Positions 19,832 to 27,121 of a DNA stretch of 64,000 nucleotides are shown here, in pieces (within the stretch, counting starts at the first letter, position 1; the number at the start of each line of letters is the position of its first letter). The stretch is from assembly GCF_009720385.1 (NCBI RefSeq), contig NZ_ML769301.1, forward strand, positions 248,001 to 312,000, in the 5' to 3' direction. Source of the DNA: Catellatospora vulcania. Lineage in GTDB: Bacteria > Actinomycetota > Actinomycetes > Mycobacteriales > Micromonosporaceae. A program made the translations under genes and the position numbers. A model generated the notes under the pieces. The model did not search any database. It was not told the origin of the DNA and worked only from the letters and a program-made list of their open reading frames with translations.

Positions 19832-20917
19832 ATGATCAAGCCGTTCCGCATCGACATCCCGCAGGCCGACCTCGACGACCTGGCCGACCGGCTCGCCCGC
19901 ACCCGCTGGCCCAACGAGGTCGCCGACGCCGGCCAGGACTACGGCTTCCCCCTGGCGCGGCTCCAGGAGCTGGCCGAACATTGGCGCACCGGCTACGACT
20001 GGCGCGAGCACGAGGCCGCGCTCAACGAGCTGCCGCACTTCACCACCGAGATCGAAGGCCAGAACATCCACTTCGTCCACGTCCGCTCCGCGAACCCGGA
20101 CGCGCTCGCCCTGGTCCTCACCCACGGCTGGCCCGGTTCGTTCCTGGAGTTCCTCGACGTCATCGAGCCGCTGTCACGAGACTTCCACCTGGTGATCCCG
20201 TCCATCCCGGGGTACGGCTTCTCCGGCCCGACCCACGAGCGCGGCTGGGACATCGTCCGGGTCGCGCGCGCCTGGGCCGAGCTGATGCGCCGTCTCGGGT
20301 ATGAGCGCTACGGGGCGCAGGGCGGCGACTTCGGCTCGGGCATCTCCCTGGCGCTCGGCGCGATCGCTGCCGAGCGGGTGGTCGGGGTGCACGTCAACTA
20401 CCTGCCGACCCGGCCGGTCCCGGACGCCGGCATCGAACTGTCGGCCACGGACGAAGCCCGGCTGGACAAGGTCAGGCAGCTGCTGGCGAACCGTCCGGCG
20501 TACCAGCTGCTGCAGGCGACCACCCCGCAGACCATCGGCTACGCGCTCACCGACTCCCCGGTCGGGCAGCTGGCCTGGATCGCCGAGCGCTTCGCCCAGT
20601 GGACCGACCCCCGCTCGCCGATCAGCGACGACCGGATGCTCACCGACATCTCGCTGTACTGGCTGACCGCCACCGCGGCCTCGTCGGCGCGGCTGCACCG
20701 GGATACGCCGCGCCGAGTCGAGCCGTGCCCGGTGCCGGTCGGTGTGGCGGTGTTCCCGCACGACATCACGCAGTCGGTGCGGCCGCTGGCCGAGCGGCTG
20801 TACGACATCAGGCACTGGTCGGAGTTCGACCGCGGCGGCCACTTCGCCGCGATGGAGGTGCCGGAGCTGCTCGCCGGGGACGTCCGGGACTTCTTCCGCG
20901 CCCGCCTGACGTCCTAG
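19832..20917 (+). CDS. Epoxide hydrolase (alpha/beta hydrolase with EHN N-terminal domain)
   Basis: 361 aa. An N-terminal EHN lid (PFRIDIPQADLDDLADRLARTRWP) precedes the alpha/beta-hydrolase core. HGWPG (98-102) forms the oxyanion hole, Asp166 in GGDFGS is the nucleophile, and His337 in FDRGGHFAAME is the general base of the charge relay. The enzyme opens epoxides to diols and may detoxify xenobiotics. Control by the divergent MarR gene is likely. Confidence 0.92.
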   Translation: MIKPFRIDIPQADLDDLADRLARTRWPNEVADAGQDYGFPLARLQELAEHWRTGYDWREHEAALNELPHFTTEIEGQNIHFVHVRSANPDALALVLTHGWPGSFLEFLDVIEPLSRDFHLVIPSIPGYGFSGPTHERGWDIVRVARAWAELMRRLGYERYGAQGGDFGSGISLALGAIAAERVVGVHVNYLPTRPVPDAGIELSATDEARLDKVRQLLANRPAYQLLQATTPQTIGYALTDSPVGQLAWIAERFAQWTDPRSPISDDRMLTDISLYWLTATAASSARLHRDTPRRVEPCPVPVGVAVFPHDITQSVRPLAERLYDIRHWSEFDRGGHFAAMEVPELLAGDVRDFFRARLTS

Positions 20918-21549
20918 GGGACGGCGTCTCGCGCCGCGGCGAGCCCTCCGTCGACGACGGCGACGGCGAGTGGCCGGACCGCCTCCGGTGTCACCAGCTC
21001 GGCCGGGCCGGTCACCAGCGCGAACAGCGCCCCGCCGTACGCGACGAGCAGCGCCGGGATCGCGGTCGGCGGGATCGCCAGCCCGACCTGCGCGTGATGG
21101 CCGCCGGTGAAGGCGGCCATCACGGCCGTCAGCTCGTCCATCGCCGCTGCCAGCGAGGGCCGGCGCAGGCTCTCCAGGCGCAGCTCGAAGATAGCGAGAT
21201 AGCGGTTGCGGTGCGGGCCCGCGGCGAGCAGCAGCGAGCCGGCGATCAACTCGATCGTGAGCGCCCGGTCGTCGAGGTCGCGGGACCCGGGTGCGGCAGT
21301 GCTGCGCGCGGCCTTTGCCATGTCGGCCTGATGCTGCTCGATGACCCGTTGGGCGGTGGCCACGAGCAGGGCGTCGCGCGTGCGGAAGTAGTTGGACGCG
21401 GTGCCGGCCGGCAGTCCGGCCCGGTGGTCGACGGCCCGGTGGGTGACCCCGTGCACGCCCGACTCGACGAGCAGCTCGATGGCGGCGTCCGCGAGCAGCG
21501 CCCGCCGCTGTTCGTTGGGTGGTGGCACCCGGCCATCATATGGCACCAT
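20914..21549 (-). CDS. TetR family transcriptional regulator
   Basis: 211 aa, starting at ATG 21549; longer in-frame extensions run into the divergent monooxygenase gene and are not real. N-terminal HTH: RRALLADAAIELLVESGVHGVTHRAVDHRAGLPAGTASNYFRTRDALLVATAQRV. The C-terminal ligand domain is not diagnostic. It overlaps the epoxide hydrolase stop by a few bases in convergent orientation and is divergent from an FAD monooxygenase 36 nt away, with a perfect palindrome between the two starts. Confidence 0.88.
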   Translation of the reverse strand: MVPYDGRVPPPNEQRRALLADAAIELLVESGVHGVTHRAVDHRAGLPAGTASNYFRTRDALLVATAQRVIEQHQADMAKAARSTAAPGSRDLDDRALTIELIAGSLLLAAGPHRNRYLAIFELRLESLRRPSLAAAMDELTAVMAAFTGGHHAQVGLAIPPTAIPALLVAYGGALFALVTGPAELVTPEAVRPLAVAVVDGGLAAARDAVP

Positions 21550-21550
21550 C

Positions 21551-21562
21551 CGTTGTACAACG
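21551..21562. promoter_or_regulatory. TetR-type operator palindrome
   Basis: CGTTGTACAACG is a perfect 12-bp palindrome one base before the TetR start and 23 nt before the monooxygenase start. The position would let the regulator block both promoters. Function is inferred. Confidence 0.6.
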
Positions 21563-21585
21563 ATCGTAGTTAACGGAGGAGTGTC

Positions 21586-22707
21586 GTGGAGATCCTGATT
21601 GCCGGCGGCGGTGTCGGCGGCCTGGCGCTGGCCCGCGGCCTCATCGGCGCCGGTCACCGAGTACGCGTGCTGGAAGCCGCCCCGGCACTGCGGACCGGCG
21701 GCGCCGCCTTCACGATCTTCAGCAACGGCGCCGCCGCGCTCGCCGGCCTCGGCGCGCCGCTGGGGGACTTCGGCGGCCGCCTCGACACCCTGCGGTTCGA
21801 CACCGCCGCCGGGCAGACGATGGTCAACGCCGACCTGGCAGCCGTCGCGCGCCGCACCGGCTTCCGGGTCGTGAGCACGCCCCGGGCCAGGCTCGTCGAG
21901 CACCTGGCGCAGGGCGTCGACGTCGAGTTCTCCCGCCAGGTCGTCGACGTCGAGGTCCGCCCCGACGGCGTGACCGTGACCGACGCGACCGGTGCACGCC
22001 ACGAGGCCGATGTCGTGGTCGGCGCGGACGGCCACCGCTCCGCCGTACGCCGGGCGGTCCTCGACGACACCCCCGCCACCGAGAACGAATGGACCACCTG
22101 GCAGGGCCTGACCGCGGTCGTCCCCGAGCTGGCCGGGGGCACGACGGGGGTCTGCGTCGTCGGCCCGGCCGGGCTCGTCGGCATGCTGCCCTCAGGCGAC
22201 GGGCTGCTCCAGTGGTGGTTCGATGTGCACGAGCCGATCACGGGCGCACCGGCCGCCGTGCTCGCCGACCGGTTCGCCGGATACGGCCCGCTGGTCTCGG
22301 CGCTGCTGGCGAAGATCGGCGATGCGGACATGGAGGCGTTCCGGCACGTCACCCACCGCATTCCGGACCGGTGGGGAAATGGCGGCGCGACGCTGCTCGG
22401 CGACGCCGCGCACGCCTTCCCGCCTACCCAGGCCCAAGGGGCCAACCAGGCGCTCGAAGACGCCTGGGTGCTCAGCCGGGTGCTGCGCGCGACGCCCGCG
22501 GCGGTTCCGGAGGCGCTGCGGCGCTACGAGCGGCTGCGCGCGCCGCGGGTGCGCAAGGTCTCCCGGCGCGCGGTCAGCGAACGCACCAACAAGCCCGTGC
22601 CCGCGCCGGTGCGGCTGCTCACCAGCCTCATGCCGGCCGGCCTCCTCGCCGCGGCGTACGCCGCGCAGCTGCGCGGCGTCAGCAGCGTCCTCAACGACGA
22701 GCACTGA
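21586..22707 (+). CDS. FAD-dependent monooxygenase (PHBH fold)
   Basis: 373 aa from GTG 21586 (GGAGG 8-9 nt upstream). Class A flavoprotein hydroxylase motifs: GGGVGGLALARGLIGAGHRVRVLE (FAD), VVGADGHRSAVRRAVL (DG motif) and ATLLGDAAHAFPPTQAQGANQALEDAWVLSRVL (GD motif). No thioredoxin-like C-terminal extension. The substrate is an unknown aromatic or polyketide-type compound. It is divergent from a TetR regulator, so expression is probably induced by its substrate. Confidence 0.9.
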   Translation: MEILIAGGGVGGLALARGLIGAGHRVRVLEAAPALRTGGAAFTIFSNGAAALAGLGAPLGDFGGRLDTLRFDTAAGQTMVNADLAAVARRTGFRVVSTPRARLVEHLAQGVDVEFSRQVVDVEVRPDGVTVTDATGARHEADVVVGADGHRSAVRRAVLDDTPATENEWTTWQGLTAVVPELAGGTTGVCVVGPAGLVGMLPSGDGLLQWWFDVHEPITGAPAAVLADRFAGYGPLVSALLAKIGDADMEAFRHVTHRIPDRWGNGGATLLGDAAHAFPPTQAQGANQALEDAWVLSRVLRATPAAVPEALRRYERLRAPRVRKVSRRAVSERTNKPVPAPVRLLTSLMPAGLLAAAYAAQLRGVSSVLNDEH

Positions 22708-22725
22708 CCCGCCGCATCCGGCCGG

Positions 22726-24672
22726 TCAGTCGCGCTCGGTCGCGAAGTGCGCCACCACGCCTTCGCTGATCTCGTGCGGGGCGAGCCCGAGCCGCTCGGC
22801 CGCCGCCTGCACCACCAGCTCCACCTGATCCTGGCCGACCGCGTCGAGCAGGTACGGAGCGACCGCCCGGAAGGCCCGGACCCGGTCCTCCGGCCACGCG
22901 GCGTTGAACCGCTCGGGAAACGCCCTGGCCAGCGCATGCCCGACCCCCAGCACCGGCAGGGGCCGCTCGGCGGCCAGCAGGTCGAGCAGCGCGTCACCGG
23001 GTTCCCGCGCCGCCAGCAGTTCCGAGACATCCTTGAACCCGGTCGGCCCGGTCCCGGACACCGGTCCGTGCGCCCAGGTGACGGCCAGCGGATAGGCGCG
23101 GTCGAGCGCCTTGGCGCCGGGAGCGTCCGCGTCGAACGAAATGACCAGGGCGGTGTCCGGACCGGACAGGCGGTCCAGCAGGGCGAACTGGGCCCGGGTG
23201 AACGCGGTGCCGCACGAGGCCACCACCACGCTGCGTACGCCCTCGACCTCCAGCTCGCGGTAGATCAGCTGGGCGGCGATCGCGTCGGTGGGGCCTTCGA
23301 CGACGACGAACCGGTCCGGCGGGCCCTGGCCCAGTGTCTGGGGGGCCAGCCCGAACAGCAGCCTGCCCTTGTGGAAGACCGCCGTCTCGGGGGTGTTGAA
23401 GTACTTCGCCGGGCTCCGCCCGGACAGGTCCCGGCCGGTGAATCCGGCGACCTGGCCGTCGGGCGCGTGGACGGGGAACACCAGCCGGTCCCGGAACAGG
23501 TCGTACAGGCCGCCGTCCAGCCGGCCGGCGGCGACCAGGCCTGCTGCCAGCAGGACCTGATCGGTGAAGCCGCGGGCACGCAGGTGCCGCAGCAGGACGT
23601 CACCGCCGGCGGGTGCGACGCCCAGCTGCCAGTCGCTGCGGGGCGCGGCGGCGGCGATGCCCCGCGACCGCAGGTACGCGGCCGCCGGGTGGCTCACCGG
23701 CAGCTGGGCGGCGTAGAACTCCGCCGCGGCGGCGTTGGCCGCGTACAGGGCCGCCCGGTCGACCGGCGCGGCGTCCGATGCCGCGTCTGCCGCCCTGGCC
23801 CGCCGACGTTGCGCGGCGGTGCGCGGGTTGCGGCGTTTTGGAGCCGGTGCGGGCGGGGCAGCGGAGCGCCGCTCCAGCGCGTGCTCCAGCCGGTCGGTGA
23901 ACGCGTCGGACAGACCGGTGATCACGGATACCGTCGCCACGGCCTCGTCAGGTGTGGACGGGACCGACGGCGCAGCCCGGTGGCGGGATTCCGGGGCGGC
24001 GACGCCGGGTGGCTGCAGGCCGAACCGCCGTGCCACCACGTGGGCGACACCGGCGGCCTGCACGTCGCGGACCGGCCCCGCGGGCAGCAGCCGCCGGGCC
24101 AGGTGGTGGACGAGATGTCCGGCGGCCGCCGACAGTGGCAGGTGGGCGGCCAGATCGAGCCGGTCGCCGTCGACATGCGCCGCGGTGGCCAGTCCCCGGC
24201 CCAGCCGCACGGCGAGCCCCACCCCGTCGGCCAGTGCCGCGAGCGCCGACACCACCCGCACCAGGTCGTACGCGGGCCGGTGCGGAGCGGGCATCGCGTC
24301 GGTCTGGGTGACGTCGAAGACCCTGACGACGTCGAATCCGCCCTCATCGAGCGGTTGGAGCAGCGCGACGGCCCGCTCGCCGCGGCGCACGTGCGCTCCC
24401 CGTGCCCGCCACTGGTCGTAGGTCCCCAGGTCGGTGGCGTCCGGACGCTGGCGGGCGATCAGCAGGAGGTCGTCGACGCCGCGGCCGGGATGCCGGGCCG
24501 CGACGTCGAGCAGGCGGGTCCAGCCCGGCGCGCCGGCGAGGTCGGCGATGGCCAGCTGGCGGGTGAGCCTGGCGGCGTGCAGCGCGGCCCGGCCGGCCGG
24601 ATGCGTCCGGGCGACGCGGAGGTCGTGGGAGGTGGTGGTCAACACGCGCTCCTTCCACATCGGAGGCCTCAC
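22726..24672 (-). CDS. ArdC-like / DnaG-type TOPRIM primase fusion
   Basis: Up to 648 aa; starts at 24672 (GTG), 24660 (ATG) or 24645 (GTG) are possible and none has ideal spacing to the GGAAGGAG at ~24650. Residues ~60-105 (LLLIARQRPDATDLGTYDQWRARGAHVRRGERAVALL) resemble the N-terminal ssDNA-binding domain of ArdC-type antirestriction proteins. The C-terminal half has DnaG-like features: HPAAAYLRSRGI, the FRDRLVFPVHAPDGQVAGFTGRDL block, and a TOPRIM with VVVEGPTDAIA and SFDADAPGAKALDRA, the catalytic Glu and DxD. No CHC2 zinc finger is visible. Similar fusions (TraC-like primases) serve plasmid or conjugative DNA, so this may be a mobile-element remnant in a chromosomal context. Confidence 0.78.
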   Translation of the reverse strand: MRPPMWKERVLTTTSHDLRVARTHPAGRAALHAARLTRQLAIADLAGAPGWTRLLDVAARHPGRGVDDLLLIARQRPDATDLGTYDQWRARGAHVRRGERAVALLQPLDEGGFDVVRVFDVTQTDAMPAPHRPAYDLVRVVSALAALADGVGLAVRLGRGLATAAHVDGDRLDLAAHLPLSAAAGHLVHHLARRLLPAGPVRDVQAAGVAHVVARRFGLQPPGVAAPESRHRAAPSVPSTPDEAVATVSVITGLSDAFTDRLEHALERRSAAPPAPAPKRRNPRTAAQRRRARAADAASDAAPVDRAALYAANAAAAEFYAAQLPVSHPAAAYLRSRGIAAAAPRSDWQLGVAPAGGDVLLRHLRARGFTDQVLLAAGLVAAGRLDGGLYDLFRDRLVFPVHAPDGQVAGFTGRDLSGRSPAKYFNTPETAVFHKGRLLFGLAPQTLGQGPPDRFVVVEGPTDAIAAQLIYRELEVEGVRSVVVASCGTAFTRAQFALLDRLSGPDTALVISFDADAPGAKALDRAYPLAVTWAHGPVSGTGPTGFKDVSELLAAREPGDALLDLLAAERPLPVLGVGHALARAFPERFNAAWPEDRVRAFRAVAPYLLDAVGQDQVELVVQAAAERLGLAPHEISEGVVAHFATERD

Positions 24673-24725
24673 CTCGGACGGTGCCGTCCTTCACGGACAC
24701 GGCCATCGATATCTCACCGTTGCAT

Positions 24726-24739
24726 CGTACGTACGTACG
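24726..24739. promoter_or_regulatory. Self-complementary CGTACGTACGTACG between primase and propeller genes
   Basis: A 14-bp perfectly palindromic tandem of CGTA lies in the ~145-nt divergent gap. It could be an operator shared by the two genes; no regulator gene is adjacent. Confidence 0.35.
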
Positions 24740-24817
24740 GCGACAGAAATCCGTCGCCGACGACCGCCGGGCCGATCGGGACCCACCGACGGGGAACGGT
24801 TGGGCTAATCTGCGCGC

Positions 24818-26140
24818 GTGGAACGGGAGATCATCGAACTGGGTGCGGGCTGGGCCCATCCGGAGCCCTACGCGGATCTGCCCAGGCCGGCCCGCCATTT
24901 CAGAGCGCTGGCCACTGCCGTCGCGCTGCTGCTGACCGGCGCGCTGGGTGCCGCGACGCCCGTGCCGCGGCCGCTCGCGGAGGTCGCCGTACTGGCGCTG
25001 GGCGGCGCCGACGGCGTGTTCAGCGGCACCGTCGATCCGGTGCGTGACCTGCTCGTGGTACGCGCCGACGGGGCGCTGTCGGCTTATGCGCTCGACGACG
25101 GCTCGCCGCGCTGGCGGTCGCCGTACCCGACGGGCCGCCACCGCGACCTCAGGGTCCCGCCGGAGGTGCCCGACGTGGCGCTGGTCGTCGAGGACTTCGA
25201 AAGTGGCGCCTCGTCCTCGACCGTCGTGGACCTGAACACCGGAGCCGTCCGCTGGAGCGTGTCCGAGTACGTCTGGTTCGTCGGCCGGTACGCGCTGGAG
25301 AGCCCGCCGTTCGTCGTCCACGGCTCGTTCGACGAGGCAGGCGGGGTGCCCACGTTCGACCCGGCGGAGATGACGGTGCGCGACCTGGACACCGGCCGGG
25401 TGCGGTGGGTCTTGCGGGGCACGCCGTTCGCCTCGGTCGACGAGACGACTCGGGAGGCGTGGTCGATCTCCGAGCAGGGTGACGTCACCGTGTACGACCT
25501 GCGCGACGGTCGTGTGCTCCGCACCGGCCGGGTCGCGTTCCCGCCCGGCGGGGTCGAGTCCGCTTCGGTGTACGGCGGGAAGGTCGTGCTGTCGGCACGC
25601 CTGCCCGACGGCTCATATCTGGAGGCGCGGTACGACAGCCGGACCCTGAGCCCGCTGCCGACGGTCCCCGAGCCGGTGCGGTTCACGTGCGGCGGCTACC
25701 TGTGCCAGGTCGGTGACGACAGCAGCGGCCGGCGTACGCCGCTGGCGGTGCTGGACCGCGACACCCTGGCGGTGCGTCACCGGCTGCCGGCCGATGTGGA
25801 CGTGCTGCCGAGCGCGCAGGGGGCGATCACGGTCCGGCCGACGGGGTCGGCGCGGCTCGGCGTGCCCGCGGATCGTCTGATCGACCTGGCCGACGGCAGG
25901 ACGCTGCGCGACCTGACCGGATGGGAGGTGCAGCTCGCGTTCGACGACAGCCGCGAGGCCCTGCTGATGCGGTCGGCCCGGGACGGCGTCCAGGTCGCCC
26001 GGATCGAGGACGGCGAGGTCCGGTTGCTGGGCACGCTGCCGGCCGGGTTGCAGCGCTGCTTCCACACCCGGCAGCGGATCGCCTGCGTGTACGACGGGAA
26101 GCGGCTCGGCCTCTGGAGCATCGCCCCGCGAACGTCCTGA
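24818..26140 (+). CDS. Membrane-anchored beta-propeller (PQQ-repeat-like) protein
   Basis: 440 aa from GTG 24818. A short cytoplasmic N-terminus (with PYADLPRPARHFRAL) precedes one membrane segment (~residues 30-50). The extracytoplasmic rest has repeated blade motifs of the form V..D..TG...W, for example VVDLNTGAVRWSV, VRDLDTGRVRWVLRG and VYDLRDGRVLRTG. Such proteins act as scaffolds or sensors; no catalytic residues can be assigned. Two Cys (CGGYLC) could form a disulfide. Stand-alone gene. Confidence 0.75.
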   Translation: MEREIIELGAGWAHPEPYADLPRPARHFRALATAVALLLTGALGAATPVPRPLAEVAVLALGGADGVFSGTVDPVRDLLVVRADGALSAYALDDGSPRWRSPYPTGRHRDLRVPPEVPDVALVVEDFESGASSSTVVDLNTGAVRWSVSEYVWFVGRYALESPPFVVHGSFDEAGGVPTFDPAEMTVRDLDTGRVRWVLRGTPFASVDETTREAWSISEQGDVTVYDLRDGRVLRTGRVAFPPGGVESASVYGGKVVLSARLPDGSYLEARYDSRTLSPLPTVPEPVRFTCGGYLCQVGDDSSGRRTPLAVLDRDTLAVRHRLPADVDVLPSAQGAITVRPTGSARLGVPADRLIDLADGRTLRDLTGWEVQLAFDDSREALLMRSARDGVQVARIEDGEVRLLGTLPAGLQRCFHTRQRIACVYDGKRLGLWSIAPRTS

Positions 26141-26377
26141 GCGTGCCGAAGCTCCACCCGTTGCGGAGACGTACGTCACTTTTCGTGACGGCGGGCCCGG
26201 GCCGCAGACTGCCGCCGGGGCTGCGACATCGGCCGTTGTCGTTACAGTATGTGGCCGTACGGTGACCGGATCGGGTTTGGCGGCATCCCTGAGGCTGGTT
26301 ACGTTGGTGGACGCCTCACATGGGTGACCCAGACTCCGGAGCCTTTCCGGAGACCAGACGACAGCTATGGAGTGTGC
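26141..26377 (+). other. Structured 5' leader of the M23-like gene
   Basis: A 237-nt gap with several helices, including CTCCGG-AGCCTTT-CCGGAG near 26335-26355 and TGGGT-GA-CCCA near 26320-26332. c-di-AMP (ydaO) riboswitches often precede cell-wall hydrolase genes in actinomycetes, but I could not fit the ydaO consensus. Left as an unassigned structured leader. Confidence 0.4.
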
Positions 26378-27073
26378 GTGACCTACCGGCCAGAGCTGCT
26401 GAAAGAGAGCGAACGCTACCGCGGTCGCCGCCGCGCACCGGTACCCTCGCGCCGCAGGTACGCCGCCGTGCTCGCGACCGCCGCGGTCGGCGCCGGGGCG
26501 GTGGCGCTCGGCACCGGGGCGGCCGTCGACGACGCCAAGACCGACGCCGTCGCCGGTGAGGTCGCCGCCTACGTGCAGTCCCCGGGCCTGGGGGCCCGTG
26601 CCGACGCCGCCGACCGTGCCAACCGTGCCGACGAGCGCACCGAGACCAAGGCGGCCGAGACCGCCGACGCCTGGGTGTTGCCGCTGCACGAGTACGAGCT
26701 GCGCACCCGCCACGGCGATGCGCGCCAGGGCATCGACCTGACCGGTCTGCCCGAGGGCACGCCCTTCGCGGCGGTGCACAAAGGCACCGTGGTGCAGGCC
26801 GGCTGGAACGGCGCGTTCGGCAACTCGGTCATCGTCGACCACGGCGACGGCGTGCAGACCGTGTACGCCCACGCCAGCCAGGTCCTGGTCAAGGTCGGCC
26901 AGCAGGTGGCGGCAGGCGACGAGCTCGCGCTGCTGGGCAACACCGGCCTGTCCCGCAGCCCGCACCTGCACCTGGAAGTGCACGTGGGCGGCGTGCCGCA
27001 GAACCCGCTGACCTGGTTCCAGCAGCGCGGCCTCGACTTCGACCTGGAGATCGAGTCGCTCTACGGGGTGTGA
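26378..27073 (+). CDS. M23/LytM-like protein with altered zinc site, membrane-anchored
   Basis: 231 aa from the GTG at 26378, chosen because GGAG sits 5 nt upstream; the open frame upstream is the leader. An Arg-rich N-terminus is followed by one hydrophobic segment (YAAVLATAAVGAGAVALGTGAA) and an Ala/Asp-rich helix. The C-terminal half is a LytM domain: GTVVQAGWNGAFGNSVIVDHGDGVQTVYAHAS and SPHLHLEVHV, with both His of HxH. The first zinc-ligand motif, normally H-x-G-x-D, reads R-Q-G-I-D, so the metal-binding His is replaced. It may therefore be a non-catalytic LytM regulator of wall hydrolases. Confidence 0.85.
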   Translation: MTYRPELLKESERYRGRRRAPVPSRRRYAAVLATAAVGAGAVALGTGAAVDDAKTDAVAGEVAAYVQSPGLGARADAADRANRADERTETKAAETADAWVLPLHEYELRTRHGDARQGIDLTGLPEGTPFAAVHKGTVVQAGWNGAFGNSVIVDHGDGVQTVYAHASQVLVKVGQQVAAGDELALLGNTGLSRSPHLHLEVHVGGVPQNPLTWFQQRGLDFDLEIESLYGV

Positions 27074-27080
27074 TCCCCGT

Positions 27081-27115
27081 GCTGCCGGCGGCCCCGTCGC
27101 GAGGCCGCCGGCAGC
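27081..27115. terminator. Bidirectional terminator hairpin
   Basis: Perfect 13-bp arms (GCTGCCGGCGGCC / GGCCGCCGGCAGC) with a 9-nt loop between the M23-like gene and the convergent ThuA-dehydrogenase gene. Confidence 0.8.
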
Positions 27116-27121
27116 TCCGGC

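Noticed and set aside
26141-26377. ydaO-type c-di-AMP riboswitch before the M23-like gene
   Set aside because: The position fits known examples, but I could not match the conserved ydaO core; kept only as an unassigned structured leader.
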